NCBI RefSeq assembly: GCF_015159745.1
Contig: NZ_JADDOJ010000004.1
Span: 28,004 to 92,003, forward strand
Length of the DNA: 64,000 bases
Direction of reading: 5' to 3'
From: Ramlibacter aquaticus
Lineage (GTDB): Bacteria; Pseudomonadota; Gammaproteobacteria; Burkholderiales; Burkholderiaceae_C
Below, piece after piece: positions 1-11,863 of this stretch. The notes below the pieces were generated by a model. The model ran no database searches and was not told the DNA's origin. It was given only the letters and a program-made list of their open reading frames with translations. A program made the translations under genes and the position numbers. The first letter of the stretch is position 1; every line of letters begins with the position of its first letter.

Positions 1-276
1 ACCTGCGGCTTGCTGCTGGACACCGGCTGGCTGCGCCTGCGCGACCCGGACATGGCCCAGGAGCACTGGCGGCCGCGCGACGAGATCGTCGTGGAATGGC
101 GGGCCCTGGCAGTCGCCCTCATGGACGAACTCGGCAGTACCTTGCGCGAACGGCTACGATTGGATGCTACGCACCAGCCGCTGGCGCGCCTTCTCGGCAG
201 CGCCCAGGCGGCCGGCCGGGCCCAGGCGGAACGCCTGCGCGCCGGGCGGCCGCCGCTGCTGGTGCAGTGGCCCTGA
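1..276 (+). CDS. DUF1688 (URC4/Urg3 family) protein, C-terminal part
   Basis: The reading frame is open from the first base of the window and stops at a TGA at 274-276, so only about the last 91 residues are present. The tail contains [13 protein letters not shown], then [15 protein letters not shown], then a Pro-rich end, which resembles the C-terminus of DUF1688 proteins as I remember them. In fungi and some bacteria these belong to the URC uracil-catabolism pathway, where a uracil phosphoribosyltransferase acts with them. The next gene, 13 bp downstream on the same strand, is upp, which supports the call. The exact reaction of this family is not settled. The start lies outside the window. 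Confidence 0.65.
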   Translation, partial: TCGLLLDTGWLRLRDPDMAQEHWRPRDEIVVEWRALAVALMDELGSTLRERLRLDATHQPLARLLGSAQAAGRAQAERLRAGRPPLLVQWP

Positions 277-289
277 AGCTCGCGAGACC

Positions 290-922
290 ATGTACGACAA
301 CGTCCACCTCATCGACCACCCCCTGGTGCAGCACAAGCTCACCCTGATGCGCAACAAGGAAGCGTCGACCAACAGCTTCCGCCGCCTGCTGGGCGAGCTG
401 GCCTCCCTGATGGCCTACGAGGTGACGCGCGACATGCCGACCCAGGAGGTCGAGGTCCAGACCCCGCTGGAGACGACCCGGGCCCGGGTGATCGACGGCA
501 AGAAGCTGGTCTTCGTGTCCATCCTGCGCGCCGGCACCGGTATCCTGGACGGCATGCTGAACGTGGTGCCGGGTGCCCGCGTGGGCCACATCGGCCTCTA
601 CCGCGACCCGCAGACCCTGCAGCCGGTGGAGTACTACTTCAAGATGCCCGAGGCCATGGCCGAGCGCGACGTGGTCGTGGTCGACCCCATGCTCGCCACC
701 GGCAACTCGGCCGTGGCGGCGGTCTCGCGCATCAAGTCGCTGAACCCCAGGTCGATCAAGTTCGTGTGCCTGCTGACCTGCCCGGAAGGCATCGCGGCCC
801 TGCACGCCGCGCACCCCGACGTGCCGATCTACACCGCGGCCATCGACCGCCAGCTCAACGAGCACGGCTACATCCTGCCCGGCCTGGGCGATGCGGGCGA
901 CCGCATCTTCGGCACCAAGTAG
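290..922 (+). CDS. upp: uracil phosphoribosyltransferase
   Basis: The 210-residue product joins uracil and PRPP to form UMP, a cytosolic pyrimidine salvage step. It has the full family length. The PRPP-binding loop is visible as [14 protein letters not shown] around residue 130, the substrate region as [13 protein letters not shown] around residue 75, and the C-terminal uracil-binding segment as [14 protein letters not shown]. The open frame extends upstream to 164, but that part is non-homologous and overlaps the preceding gene, so the ATG at 290 is chosen. It follows the DUF1688 gene by 13 bp, suggesting a uracil-use operon. Confidence 0.97.
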   Translation: MYDNVHLIDHPLVQHKLTLMRNKEASTNSFRRLLGELASLMAYEVTRDMPTQEVEVQTPLETTRARVIDGKKLVFVSILRAGTGILDGMLNVVPGARVGHIGLYRDPQTLQPVEYYFKMPEAMAERDVVVVDPMLATGNSAVAAVSRIKSLNPRSIKFVCLLTCPEGIAALHAAHPDVPIYTAAIDRQLNEHGYILPGLGDAGDRIFGTK

Positions 923-931
923 ACCCCCCAG

Positions 932-2134
932 ATGTCCCTGATCCGCTGTACCGCGCGGCACGCGCTCGTGTCTGCCGCCCTGCTGCTGGCCTGCGCCTTC
1001 GCGCAAGCTGAGCCGTTCACGCCCACCAACGACGACGAGGTCGTGGAGAAGCTGCCCAGCAGCGCCGCCGACCCCTCGGTGCGACGGGTGGATTCGCTGC
1101 GTCGCCAGCTCGCCGCCCGCCCGGACGACGCCGCCCTGCGGCTGGAGATCGGCCGCCGCTACTTCGACATGGCCATGGCGCAGGGCGACCCGCGCTACGT
1201 GGGCTATGCCATGGCGGCGATCAAGCCGCTGGACAGGCTCTCGCCCAACGACCCGGGCTACTGGCTGGTGCGTGGCCTGCTGGAGCAGTACAGCCACGAC
1301 TTCGCGGGCGGCATGAAAAGCCTGGCCCGCGCCAGCGAGCTGGACCCCAAGGCGCCGGAGCCCGTGGCCTGGCGCGCGGCCATCGACATGGTGCAGGCGC
1401 GCTATGACGACGCCCGCACCGAATGCACCCGGCTGGAGACGCTGGCCCACCCGCTGTACGCGCGCAGCTGCCTCGACTACGTGCGTGCCACCACCGGCCA
1501 GCTCGCGCCCGCCTACGAGGACCTGAAGGCTGCGTTGGCCGCGGCCGGCCCGCTGCCGGCCGAACTGGTGATGTGGGTGCAGACCCGGCTCGGCGAATGG
1601 GCCGACCGCCTGGGCCGGACCCAGGACGCCGAGGCCCACTACCAGACGGCGCTCAAGCAGGGCGTGACCGACCAGTTCCTGCTCGGCGCCTACTCGGACT
1701 TCCTGCTGGCGCACCAGCGGCCCGCCGAGGTGACCCGGCTGCTCGCCGACTGGGAGCGCTCGGACATCCTGCTGTTGCGGCTGGCGCTGGCTGGCAAGGC
1801 CGCCAACGACAAGCGCGCCAAGGGCTGGGCCGACCAGCTGCGCGACCGCTTCGACGCCGCCACCCAGCGCGGCGACCGCCTGCACGAGCAGGAGGCCGCG
1901 CGCTTCGAACTCGACGTGGAAGGCAAACCCGACCGCGCCCTGGACTACGCAGCACGCAACTACGGCACCCAGAAGGAGCCGCGCGACGCCGAGGTGCTGC
2001 TGCGCACCGCCCTGGCCGCCCACAAGCCCGCCGCCGCCCAGCCGGCCCTGGACTGGATGCGAGCCACCGGCTATGAAGACCCCGCCATGGCCGCGCTGGC
2101 CACGCAGCTGGTCGCCCAGGGAGCCCACCGATGA
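932..2134 (+). CDS. TPR-repeat exported protein
   Basis: The 400-residue product begins with a Sec-type signal (basic start, hydrophobic stretch SAALLLACAFAQA, likely cut before EPF). The rest is Ala/Leu-rich helical sequence with tetratricopeptide-like spacing (for example PDDAALRLEIGRRYF, LDPKAPEPVAWRAAIDM, AEAHYQTALKQG). TPR proteins are scaffolds for protein contacts, here probably in the periplasm. It lies 9 bp after upp and overlaps the next gene by 4 bp (ATGATGA), so it is probably co-translated with the HupE-like protein. Its partner and exact function cannot be read from the sequence. Confidence 0.8.
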   Translation: MSLIRCTARHALVSAALLLACAFAQAEPFTPTNDDEVVEKLPSSAADPSVRRVDSLRRQLAARPDDAALRLEIGRRYFDMAMAQGDPRYVGYAMAAIKPLDRLSPNDPGYWLVRGLLEQYSHDFAGGMKSLARASELDPKAPEPVAWRAAIDMVQARYDDARTECTRLETLAHPLYARSCLDYVRATTGQLAPAYEDLKAALAAAGPLPAELVMWVQTRLGEWADRLGRTQDAEAHYQTALKQGVTDQFLLGAYSDFLLAHQRPAEVTRLLADWERSDILLLRLALAGKAANDKRAKGWADQLRDRFDAATQRGDRLHEQEAARFELDVEGKPDRALDYAARNYGTQKEPRDAEVLLRTALAAHKPAAAQPALDWMRATGYEDPAMAALATQLVAQGAHR

Positions 2135-3288
2135 TGCGCCGCTTCCACCACTTCGCCGCCGCGCTGCTGGCCCTGCTGCTGCTCGCGCCGCTGGCCGCGC
2201 TGGCCCACAAGCCCAGCGACAGCTACCTCACCCTGGCCGGCCAGCCCGGCAGCGGCGACCTCAAGGTGCGCTGGGACATCGCCTTGCGCGACCTGGACTA
2301 CGTGCTGGAGCTGGACCGCGACGGCAACGGCGCGCTCACCTGGGGCGAGGTGCGGGCGCGCACCGACGACATCACCCGCTACGCCACCGGCCACCTCGCG
2401 CTGGAGGCCGGCGGCCACGCCTGCACCTGGGAGCGCACGGCGCCCATGCAGCTGGAGCATCACAGCGACGGCACCTATGCCGTGCTGCGGCTGGCAGCGC
2501 ACTGCGGCGCGCTGGAAGGTGAACTGAAGGCCCGCTACAGCCTGCTGTTCGACGTCGACCCCTCGCACCACGGCCTGGTGCAGTGGATCGCGCCGGGCAG
2601 TGCGGGCTCGCAGGCGCTGGTGTTCACGCCCGACAGCGCCGAGCAGGTGCTCGCGCTGCAGCCGCAGAGCGCCTGGCGCACGCTGCGCCAGTACCTGGTG
2701 GACGGCGTCTGGCACATCTGGGTCGGCTACGACCACATCCTGTTCCTGCTGTCGTTGCTGCTGCCCTCGGTGCTGGCGCGGCGGGACGGCCGCTGGGTGG
2801 GCGTCAACCGCTTCGGCACGGCCTTCAAGGAGGTGCTGAAGGTGGTCACGGCCTTCACGCTGGCCCACTCCATCACGCTCAGCCTGGCGGCGCTGCACGT
2901 CATCAGCCTGCCCTCGCGCATCGTCGAGTCGGCGATCGCCGCCTCGGTGGTCTTCGCCGCGCTGAACAACCTGCGCGGTGCCATCGAATCCAAGCGCTGG
3001 GTGATGGCCTTCTGCTTCGGCCTGATCCACGGCTTCGGTTTCGCCTCCGTGCTGGCCGACCTGGGCCTGCCGCAGGAGGCGCTGGCGCTGGCCCTGGTGG
3101 GCTTCAACCTGGGCGTCGAAGTCGGCCAGATGGCGATCGTGGCCGTGTTCCTGCCGCTGGCCTTCCTGTTGCGCGGGACGGGCTTCTACCGCACCGGGGT
3201 GCTCAAGGCCGGTTCGGCCGTGATCGCGCTGGTGGCGGCCTGGTGGTTCGTGCAGCGGGCCTTCGACATCCAGGGCGGGCCCTTCTGA
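2131..3288 (+). CDS. HupE/UreJ-type membrane protein
   Basis: The 385-residue product has a signal peptide ending LAALAHKPSDSY, a soluble N-terminal domain of about 190 residues, then a C-terminal membrane domain. The family signature is in that domain: WHIWVGYDHILFLLSLLLPS, FTLAHSITLSLAAL and CFGLIHGFGFASVL, with conserved His residues that could bind metal. HupE/UreJ proteins are linked to nickel uptake for hydrogenase or urease. No such enzyme is in this window, so a metal role is only inferred. The start codon overlaps the stop of the TPR gene, and the two are probably functional partners. Confidence 0.85.
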   Translation: MMRRFHHFAAALLALLLLAPLAALAHKPSDSYLTLAGQPGSGDLKVRWDIALRDLDYVLELDRDGNGALTWGEVRARTDDITRYATGHLALEAGGHACTWERTAPMQLEHHSDGTYAVLRLAAHCGALEGELKARYSLLFDVDPSHHGLVQWIAPGSAGSQALVFTPDSAEQVLALQPQSAWRTLRQYLVDGVWHIWVGYDHILFLLSLLLPSVLARRDGRWVGVNRFGTAFKEVLKVVTAFTLAHSITLSLAALHVISLPSRIVESAIAASVVFAALNNLRGAIESKRWVMAFCFGLIHGFGFASVLADLGLPQEALALALVGFNLGVEVGQMAIVAVFLPLAFLLRGTGFYRTGVLKAGSAVIALVAAWWFVQRAFDIQGGPF

Positions 3289-3301
3289 GGCGCGACGGGC
3301 C

Positions 3302-3439
3302 TCAGGGCCCGGGCTTGTCCTTCTTCATCTCGCTCATGAAGTAGCGGATGAAGAAGAAGGCCATGCCGATGGTGATGCCCAGGACGGCCAGGCTCATCAG
3401 GCCGTAGTCGGTGCTCAGGAAGTCGTTGAAGGCTTTCAT
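3302..3439 (-). CDS. DUF3149 small membrane protein (45 aa)
   Basis: The minus strand encodes 45 residues beginning MKAFNDFLSTDYGLMSLAVL, with a single transmembrane helix (about residues 13-30) and a charged C-terminus FMSEMKKDKPGP. This matches the short DUF3149 family found in betaproteobacteria. An AAAGGGG ribosome-binding site lies 6 bp before the ATG. It stands alone between two plus-strand genes. Its function is unknown. Such peptides often associate with larger membrane complexes, but nothing here shows which. Confidence 0.85.
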   Translation of the reverse strand: MKAFNDFLSTDYGLMSLAVLGITIGMAFFFIRYFMSEMKKDKPGP

Positions 3440-3610
3440 GGTGGGCCCCTTTCGAAGCCATTACAGCGCCGACGGCTGTCCGCGCGCCTTGCGCTGACGC
3501 AAACTTCCAGGCCTTGACCCGGAGGCGGTGCAGGCCTGCGGGAACCGGGGCGGTGCCGGGCCTGCCCGGCGCCCTCCGCGCATAATGCGCAGCCAAAAAG
3601 CCCCTGCCCC

Positions 3611-4072
3611 ATGACCCATTACTGGCTGATGAAATCCGAGCCCTCCGAGGTGTCGGTCGACGACGCGCTCGCGGCGCCGAAATCCACCGTCGCCTGGACG
3701 GGCGTGCGCAACTACCAGGCGCGCAATTTCATGCGCGACCTGATGCGCGTGGACGACGGCGTGCTGTTCTACCACTCCAGTTGCGCCGAACCGGGCGTGG
3801 TCGGCATCGGCCGCGTGGCCTCCACGCCCTACCCCGATCCGACCCAGTTCGACCCGGCCTCGAAATACCACGACCCCAAGGCCACCCCGGAGACGCCGCG
3901 CTGGCAGCTGGTGGACGTGCAGGTGCTGCGCAAGACGCGCACCCTGGGCCTGGCGGAGCTGCGCGAGGCACCCGGCCTGGAAGACCTCGTGATCCTGCGC
4001 CGGGGCAACCGGCTGTCCATCACCCCGGTCGAGCCCCGGCACTGGAAGATCATCCAGAAGCTGCTCGGTTGA
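3611..4072 (+). CDS. EVE domain protein
   Basis: The 153-residue product is one EVE domain, related to PUA/YTH folds that bind modified bases in RNA or DNA. The family start is clear (MTHYWLMKSEPSEVS), as are the aromatic-rich motifs TVAWTGVRNYQARNFM and VLFYHSSCAEPGVVGIGRV, and the closing ITPVEPRHW. The length is typical. A possible -10 hexamer CATAAT lies at 3581-3586. The gene is monocistronic. The bacterial substrate is not known, although base-modification sensing is suspected for the fold. Confidence 0.92.
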   Translation: MTHYWLMKSEPSEVSVDDALAAPKSTVAWTGVRNYQARNFMRDLMRVDDGVLFYHSSCAEPGVVGIGRVASTPYPDPTQFDPASKYHDPKATPETPRWQLVDVQVLRKTRTLGLAELREAPGLEDLVILRRGNRLSITPVEPRHWKIIQKLLG

Positions 4073-4191
4073 GCGCGGCGAAAAGCGCCCCGTTTCCCCG
4101 CCTGTTCCGCGGCTGAGGCCGACGGCGGCTGCCTAAGCTTGCCGGAACCCCATGGAGGTTCCGACGTGACGCGCATCGACAAGGCTCAGGC

Positions 4192-5706
4192 ATGACAGGC
4201 TGGCTCGCCCCCGGGCTCGCACTCATGGCCCGGCTGCAGCTCGCAGCCAAGCTGGGGCTGCTGGGCGCCCTGTTCTGCCTGGGCGCGGTGGCCGCCTCCC
4301 TGGCGGTCCTGCTGCCGCAGGGGCGGATCGCCGCAGGCCTGCTGGGCCTCGCGGCCCTGGCCGGCTGGGCCTACCTGGCGCTGGCCTTCTGCGTGGGCTT
4401 CATCGGCGGACTGCGCCGCCTGCTGCAGCAGATGGAACGGGTGGAACAGGGCCAGCTGACCCAGAAGCTCGAATCGCACGGCCGTGACGAGGTGGCGCAG
4501 CTCGAACGCATGCTGGGGCGCATGACCCTGGGCCTGTCGGCCCTGGTGGCGGACGTGCGCAGCAGCGCGGCCCTGGTCGCGCAGGCCGGCAACCGGCTGG
4601 CGCGCAGCCACCGCGAACTGGCCGAGCGCACCGAGCAGCAGGCCGCCAGCCTGCAGCAGACGGCCAGCGGCGTGAAGCAGCTGGTGGGCACGGTGGAACA
4701 GAACGCGCAGCACGCGGCGGAGGCGGACGGGCAGGCCGCGAACGTGCGGCGCAGCGCCGAGGAAGGCAGCCGCAGCGTCACCCAGGCGGTGGACAGCGTG
4801 GGCGCCATCCAGGCGGACACCCAGCGCATGACCGAGATGGTGGCGGTGATCGACAGCATCGCCTTCCAGACCAACATCCTGGCCTTGAACGCCGCCATCG
4901 AGGCCGCGCGCGCGGGCGAACAGGGCCGCGGCTTCTCGGTGGTCGCGGGCGAGGTCCGCCGGCTCGCGCAACGAAGCGCGGAGGAGGCGGCCCGCATCCG
5001 CACGCTCATCAACGCCTCCGCCCAGCACGTCGCTGGGGGCGTCGACGACATACGCGCAGCCGGCGAAGGAATCGGCCAGGTGGTCGAGGGCGTCCGCGGC
5101 GTCGCCGAGCGCATGAGCCGCATCTCCTCGGCCAGCGCCGAGCAGAGCGCCGGCCTGGGCGAGATCGCCGACGCGGTGCAGCAGCTGGACCAGATCACGC
5201 AGCGCAACGCGCACATGGTCGAGGAAGCGGCCAACCAGGCCGAGTACCTCAAGGACCGCTCGGCAACGCTCGCGACCTCGGTGGCCCACTTCAAGCTGCA
5301 ACAGGGCACCGCCAGCGAGGCGCTGGCCCTGGTGCAACGGGCCCAGTCCTCGCTGCGTGGCGCGCCGGCCGAGAGTTTCATGCAGCACGTCACGGATCCG
5401 CGCAACGGCTTCTTCGACCGCGACATGTACGTGTTCGTGCTGGACCGCCAGGGCCGCTACCACGCCTTCGGGGGCAACCCGGCCAAGATCGGCAGCCGCG
5501 TGCACGACCTGCCGGGCGTGGACGGCGAAGCCATGATGGGCGCGATCCAGGCCCAGGCGGACCTGGAGCCCGGCTGGGCCGAATACGACATCACCAACCC
5601 GCAGACCGGCGTGGTGCAGACCAAGATGTCCTACGTGGTGCGCATCGCCGAGGGCCTGTACCTGGGCTGCGGGGTCTACAAGAGCATGGCCGCGAAGGCT
5701 GCCTGA
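4192..5706 (+). CDS. methyl-accepting chemotaxis protein with C-terminal Cache-like domain
   Basis: The 504-residue product has two closely spaced transmembrane helices (about residues 17-65) with almost no periplasmic loop, a HAMP-like linker, and a full MCP signalling hairpin around residues 100-370. The hairpin tip [20 protein letters not shown] and the following [21 protein letters not shown] contact CheA and CheW. After the hairpin comes an 80-residue segment (about 405-495) with [48 protein letters not shown], which resembles a single-Cache ligand-binding domain. That domain normally lies outside the cell between the helices. Here it should be cytoplasmic. No NWETF receptor-methylase tail is present. 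Confidence 0.92.
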   Translation: MTGWLAPGLALMARLQLAAKLGLLGALFCLGAVAASLAVLLPQGRIAAGLLGLAALAGWAYLALAFCVGFIGGLRRLLQQMERVEQGQLTQKLESHGRDEVAQLERMLGRMTLGLSALVADVRSSAALVAQAGNRLARSHRELAERTEQQAASLQQTASGVKQLVGTVEQNAQHAAEADGQAANVRRSAEEGSRSVTQAVDSVGAIQADTQRMTEMVAVIDSIAFQTNILALNAAIEAARAGEQGRGFSVVAGEVRRLAQRSAEEAARIRTLINASAQHVAGGVDDIRAAGEGIGQVVEGVRGVAERMSRISSASAEQSAGLGEIADAVQQLDQITQRNAHMVEEAANQAEYLKDRSATLATSVAHFKLQQGTASEALALVQRAQSSLRGAPAESFMQHVTDPRNGFFDRDMYVFVLDRQGRYHAFGGNPAKIGSRVHDLPGVDGEAMMGAIQAQADLEPGWAEYDITNPQTGVVQTKMSYVVRIAEGLYLGCGVYKSMAAKAA

Positions 5707-5756
5707 GGCGCCTGCGGGGCGCCGCGGGGGCCGCACCCCGCGGACGCGCAGGACAA

Positions 5757-5786
5757 GAAAAAGGCCGCCCGGTGGGCGGCCTTTTC
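5757..5786. terminator. bidirectional intrinsic terminator between mcp and clpA
   Basis: A 10-bp perfect stem, AAGGCCGCCC with GGGCGGCCTT, encloses a 3-base loop at 5771-5773. It is followed by TTTT on the plus strand and preceded by a run of A, which is a U-run when read on the minus strand. It therefore serves the two convergent genes. Confidence 0.9.
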
Positions 5787-5803
5787 ATTGCGGCGGGACG
5801 GGC

Positions 5804-8128
<2,325 letters not shown>

Positions 8129-8184
8129 GAGATTTCCTTTTGCCTGACTGATTCAATAAGACTGTATATCGGCCTGTTTGCCCG

Positions 8185-8553
8185 TTATTCAACCGGCTCG
8201 CTCACGCACTGCAACGGGTGCCCGGCCTGCCGCGCGGCCTGCTGCACCTGGTCCACCTTGCTCTGGGCCACGTCACGGGAGTAGACACCGCACACGCCTT
8301 TCCCGTCGAGATGGATCTTGAGCATGATCTGGGTGGCGGTCTCCCGGTCCTTGTTGAAGAACTCCTGGATCACCACCACCACGAATTCCATGGGGGTGTA
8401 GTCGTCGTTGAGCATGACGACCTGGTACATCTGGGGGGGCTTGGTCTTCTGGGTGCGGCGCTCGAGCACCACCGAACCGCCGTCTTCGTCCGCCGGCCGC
8501 ACCTTGGGGGCGGCCGGGGCGGGCTTGGGGGGTTTGCTGGCCATGAATTTCAT
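8185..8553 (-). CDS. clpS: ATP-dependent Clp protease adaptor ClpS
   Basis: The roughly 120-residue adaptor delivers N-end-rule substrates to ClpA. The core is textbook: [21 protein letters not shown], the helix [18 protein letters not shown], and [20 protein letters not shown]. The N-terminal 30 residues are a Pro/Ala-rich tail, as expected for the part that inserts into ClpA. Two ATGs are possible, at 8553 (MKFMASK) and 8544 (MASK). Neither has a strong ribosome-binding site, so the start is uncertain by three codons. It is the first gene of the clpS-clpA unit. Confidence 0.97.
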   Translation of the reverse strand: MKFMASKPPKPAPAAPKVRPADEDGGSVVLERRTQKTKPPQMYQVVMLNDDYTPMEFVVVVIQEFFNKDRETATQIMLKIHLDGKGVCGVYSRDVAQSKVDQVQQAARQAGHPLQCVSEPVE

Positions 8554-8791
8554 TCTATCGAGCAGGCTTTCGCACTGCTGCAGGCAAGTGATTTGGTGGC
8601 GCTGCCGCCACATTCAAGCGGCGCACGTCCCGACCCCGAGCGGACCCATTCTGGGGCGCCCGGGGGACCGAATGCGACGCGGAGGCAGCGCTTTGTGATG
8701 CGAAAACTTTAGTTCGTGAAAATGTTGACAACAGCCGCCGGTCTGCAGGACACTGCTCAGCCATAGAAGCATAGTGTTACAGAGGCGAGAC

Positions 8792-9079
8792 ATGGCAACC
8801 GGCACAGTCAAATGGTTCAATGACGCGAAGGGTTTTGGCTTCATCGAACCCGATGGCGGCGGTGCGGACGTGTTCGCGCACTTCTCGGCCATTGCCATGG
8901 AGGGGTTCAAGACCCTGAAGCAGGGCTCGCGGGTCAGCTTCGAGGTCACCGAGGGGCCCAAGGGCCAGTTGGCCCAGAACATCCAGGCCGAACCCGGCAC
9001 CGGGCGCGCCGACAGCCCCGAACGGCAGCGGCACAGCAAGGTGCGTGCGCCGCAGTTCCACGCCAGCAACCACGACTGA
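8792..9079 (+). CDS. CspA-family cold-shock protein with C-terminal tail
   Basis: The 95-residue product starts [34 protein letters not shown], giving the RNP1 (KGFGFI) and RNP2 (VFAHF) motifs of the single-stranded nucleic-acid-binding cold-shock domain. The domain ends near residue 68. A basic tail of about 27 residues follows, making it longer than the usual 67-70 residues. The frame opens upstream at 8774, but the ATG at 8792 has AGAGGCGAGA just before it and matches the family start. It is divergent from clpS. Confidence 0.95.
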   Translation: MATGTVKWFNDAKGFGFIEPDGGGADVFAHFSAIAMEGFKTLKQGSRVSFEVTEGPKGQLAQNIQAEPGTGRADSPERQRHSKVRAPQFHASNHD

Positions 9080-9192
9080 GCCCTCGCCCGCCGCCCGGCA
9101 CCCGCCAGGGGCCGGCTCGGCGGCGGGGCCTACACACAGGCCCCACGCGCAGGACGGCAGCACAGGCCCGGCCGGCCGGCTGGCCGCCAGCC

Positions 9193-10446
<1,254 letters not shown>

Positions 10447-10602
10447 GGGGATCTGGAAATGTCTCCGGACTGTGTGGAGGCCGCTGGGCGCGACCCGACT
10501 TGTATCCGGGATTTTACCGAGCCGGGCCACCCGCCCCTGTCGCGTGTCAACCAAAGCTCAAGCTCATCCGTTTCCGTGTGGCAGCCCGAGTTCGGGAGGC
10601 AT

Positions 10603-10612
10603 TTTTTCGAAA
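10603..10612 (+). promoter_or_regulatory. shared TTTTTCGAAA element, copy 1
   Basis: TTTTTCGAAA lies 35 bp upstream of the first Ala/Lys-rich peptide gene. The same ten bases lie 38 bp upstream of its paralogue at 10950. ATTG and GGACTC also recur at matching places nearer each start codon. Conservation of non-coding sequence suggests a common control site or leader. No regulator is identified. Confidence 0.4.
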
Positions 10613-10637
10613 CATCCACTTGATTGGGACTCTCAAC

Positions 10638-10808
10638 ATGAACAAGATCATCGCCACCCTGGTCGCCGCCTTCTTCACCGCTGGCGCCTTCGCCGCCTCG
10701 CACGCCGGCGCCCCGATGGCTGCCGCTTCCGGCGCCAAGGCCAAGGCCAGCGAAGCCAAGCCCGCTGCCTCCGCCGCCAAGGCCAAGGCCAGCGAAGCCA
10801 AGAAGTAA
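10638..10808 (+). CDS. Ala/Lys-rich exported small protein, copy 1
   Basis: The 56-residue product has a clear signal peptide (MNKIIATLVAAFFTAGAFA, cut before ASH). The mature part of about 37 residues consists almost only of Ala, Lys, Ser and Glu, with an internal repeat of AKAKASEAK. The start shares ATGAACAAG and the motif SHAGAPMAAASGAK with the gene 180 bp downstream, so the two are a tandem duplication. Composition resembles acid-shock or Lys/Ala-rich periplasmic peptides, but homology cannot be claimed. A strong terminator follows directly. Confidence 0.75.
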   Translation: MNKIIATLVAAFFTAGAFAASHAGAPMAAASGAKAKASEAKPAASAAKAKASEAKK

Positions 10809-10825
10809 TCTGGCTTCCCAGGGAA

Positions 10826-10852
10826 AACGCCCGCTTCGGCGGGCGTTTTTCT
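10826..10852 (+). terminator. intrinsic terminator after Ala/Lys peptide 1
   Basis: A 9-bp perfect stem, AACGCCCGC with GCGGGCGTT, carries a stable TTCG tetraloop and is followed by TTT-C-TTT. It separates the two paralogous peptide genes into independent transcripts. Confidence 0.93.
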
Positions 10853-10949
10853 TTGGCGCGGCGCCTCGCGCCCGGGATGCATGCGCCGCATGTCAACCGT
10901 TCGGGCGATGGACCCGTTACGGATGCAGCCCGCCAGATTGCACGGGGGG

Positions 10950-10959
10950 TTTTTCGAAA
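10950..10959 (+). promoter_or_regulatory. shared TTTTTCGAAA element, copy 2
   Basis: This is the second copy of the element described at 10603, 38 bp before the second Ala/Lys-rich peptide gene. It is immediately preceded by a run of G. Confidence 0.4.
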
Positions 10960-10987
10960 AACTGCCAGTCATTGAAAGGACTCAGAG

Positions 10988-11221
10988 ATGAACAAGCTGC
11001 TCGCCACCCTGATCGCTTCCCTGTTCGCCGTGTCGGCCATGGCCGCCTCGCACACCGGCGCCCCGATGGCCGCCGCCTCCGGCGCCAAGCCCGCCGCCGA
11101 AGCCAAGGCTGACGCCAAGGCCGAGAAGAAGTCGGAAATGAAGGCCGAAAAGAAGGCCAAGAAGGCCAAGAAGTCCAAGAAGGCTGACGCCGGCGCCCCC
11201 GCCGCTTCCGCTGCCAAGTAA
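10988..11221 (+). CDS. Ala/Lys-rich exported small protein, copy 2
   Basis: The 77-residue product is a longer paralogue of the 10638 gene. It has a signal peptide MNKLLATLIASLFAVSAMA cut before ASH, then the shared motif SHTGAPMAAASGAK, then a Lys/Ala/Glu-rich stretch (about residues 35-66) with repeated KKAKK units, and an Ala-rich end. The mature protein is strongly basic and probably unstructured. AAAGGACTC precedes the ATG as ribosome-binding site. Copy 2 has gained a lysine-rich block absent from copy 1. Function unknown; a periplasmic buffering or polyanion-binding role is only a guess. Confidence 0.8.
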   Translation: MNKLLATLIASLFAVSAMAASHTGAPMAAASGAKPAAEAKADAKAEKKSEMKAEKKAKKAKKSKKADAGAPAASAAK

Positions 11222-11254
11222 ATCGGCCCGGCCGGCCCTGCCGGCCTGACGTGA

Positions 11255-11282
11255 TGCCCGCCCCGTGCGGGCATTTTCTTTT
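11255..11282 (+). terminator. intrinsic terminator after Ala/Lys peptide 2
   Basis: Stem TGCCCG with CGGGCA around a 7-base loop, followed by TTTTCTTTT at 11274-11282. Confidence 0.85.
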
Positions 11283-11301
11283 GCACGGCACAATCCGCGT
11301 C

Positions 11302-11754
11302 ATGAAGTCGATACCTGCCCTGGCCACCGCCCTTGCCCTGGCCACCGCCTCGCTGGCCGTCCAGGCCGAGGAGCCCCAGACCCAGCTGCCACGCGTCACG
11401 CTGTCGGCCGGGATGTACCAGATCGATGCCCAGGTGGCGTCCACGCCGGACCAGCGCATGGTGGGCCTGATGTTCCGCAAGGACATGCCGCAGCAGGAGG
11501 GCATGCTGTTCGTCTTCGAGTACCCGTCCACCCAGTGCTTCTGGATGCGCAACACCCTGATCCCGCTGACGGCCGCATTCATCGCCGACGACGGGACCAT
11601 CGTGAACCTGGCGGACATGAAGCCCCGCAGCGACGACTCGCATTGCTCGGCCAAGGCCGTGCGCTACGTGCTGGAAATGAACCAGGGCTGGTTCGTCCGC
11701 AAGGGCCTGAAGGCGGGCACGCGCCTCGCGGGCCCGCCCTTCAAGCAGGGCTGA
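11302..11754 (+). CDS. DUF192 exported protein
   Basis: The 150-residue product has a signal peptide (MKSIPALATALALATASLAVQA) and one DUF192 domain. Family features are the region DQRMVGLMFRKDMPQQEGMLFVFE, the core CFWMRNTLIPLTAAFIADDGTIV, and a C-terminal VLEMNQGWFVRKGLKAG. DUF192 proteins are widespread and uncharacterised. Export here suggests a periplasmic role. The ATG at 11302 is chosen because the signal peptide begins there; an earlier in-frame ATG lies inside the preceding terminator. Confidence 0.9.
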   Translation: MKSIPALATALALATASLAVQAEEPQTQLPRVTLSAGMYQIDAQVASTPDQRMVGLMFRKDMPQQEGMLFVFEYPSTQCFWMRNTLIPLTAAFIADDGTIVNLADMKPRSDDSHCSAKAVRYVLEMNQGWFVRKGLKAGTRLAGPPFKQG

Positions 11755-11782
11755 AAAAAGAGAAGGCCCCGAGGGGGCCTTC
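11753..11782 (-). terminator. terminator downstream of sodB
   Basis: A 9-bp stem, GAAGGCCCC with GGGGCCTTC, has a GAG loop (on the plus strand). The adjacent A-run at 11753-11759 is a U-run on the minus strand, so it stops transcription coming from sodB. The stem may also help end the convergent DUF192 transcript. Confidence 0.8.
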
Positions 11783-11863
11783 AGATGCCGGTATCCACGC
11801 GGGCCCCGGCGCGGGCCCTGGAGGATGGCGCGCCCCGGGCGGGACTGCGCCGGCCGCTTCGCC

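Noticed and set aside
167..2128. Long minus-strand open frame opposite upp and the TPR gene
   Set aside because: It is a GC-driven shadow frame with Gly/Val/His/Arg-rich composition, no family similarity, and it spans two well-supported genes. Similar long frames opposite clpA, cysI, boxB and the Pat-type gene were rejected for the same reason.
8162..8177. SOS-like CTGTATAT between clpS and clpA
   Set aside because: The left half matches the LexA box, but no CAG occurs at the required spacing.
9125..9144. Terminator of icd or the cold-shock gene
   Set aside because: A GGGGCCT/AGGCCCC hairpin is there but neither strand has a T-run after it.
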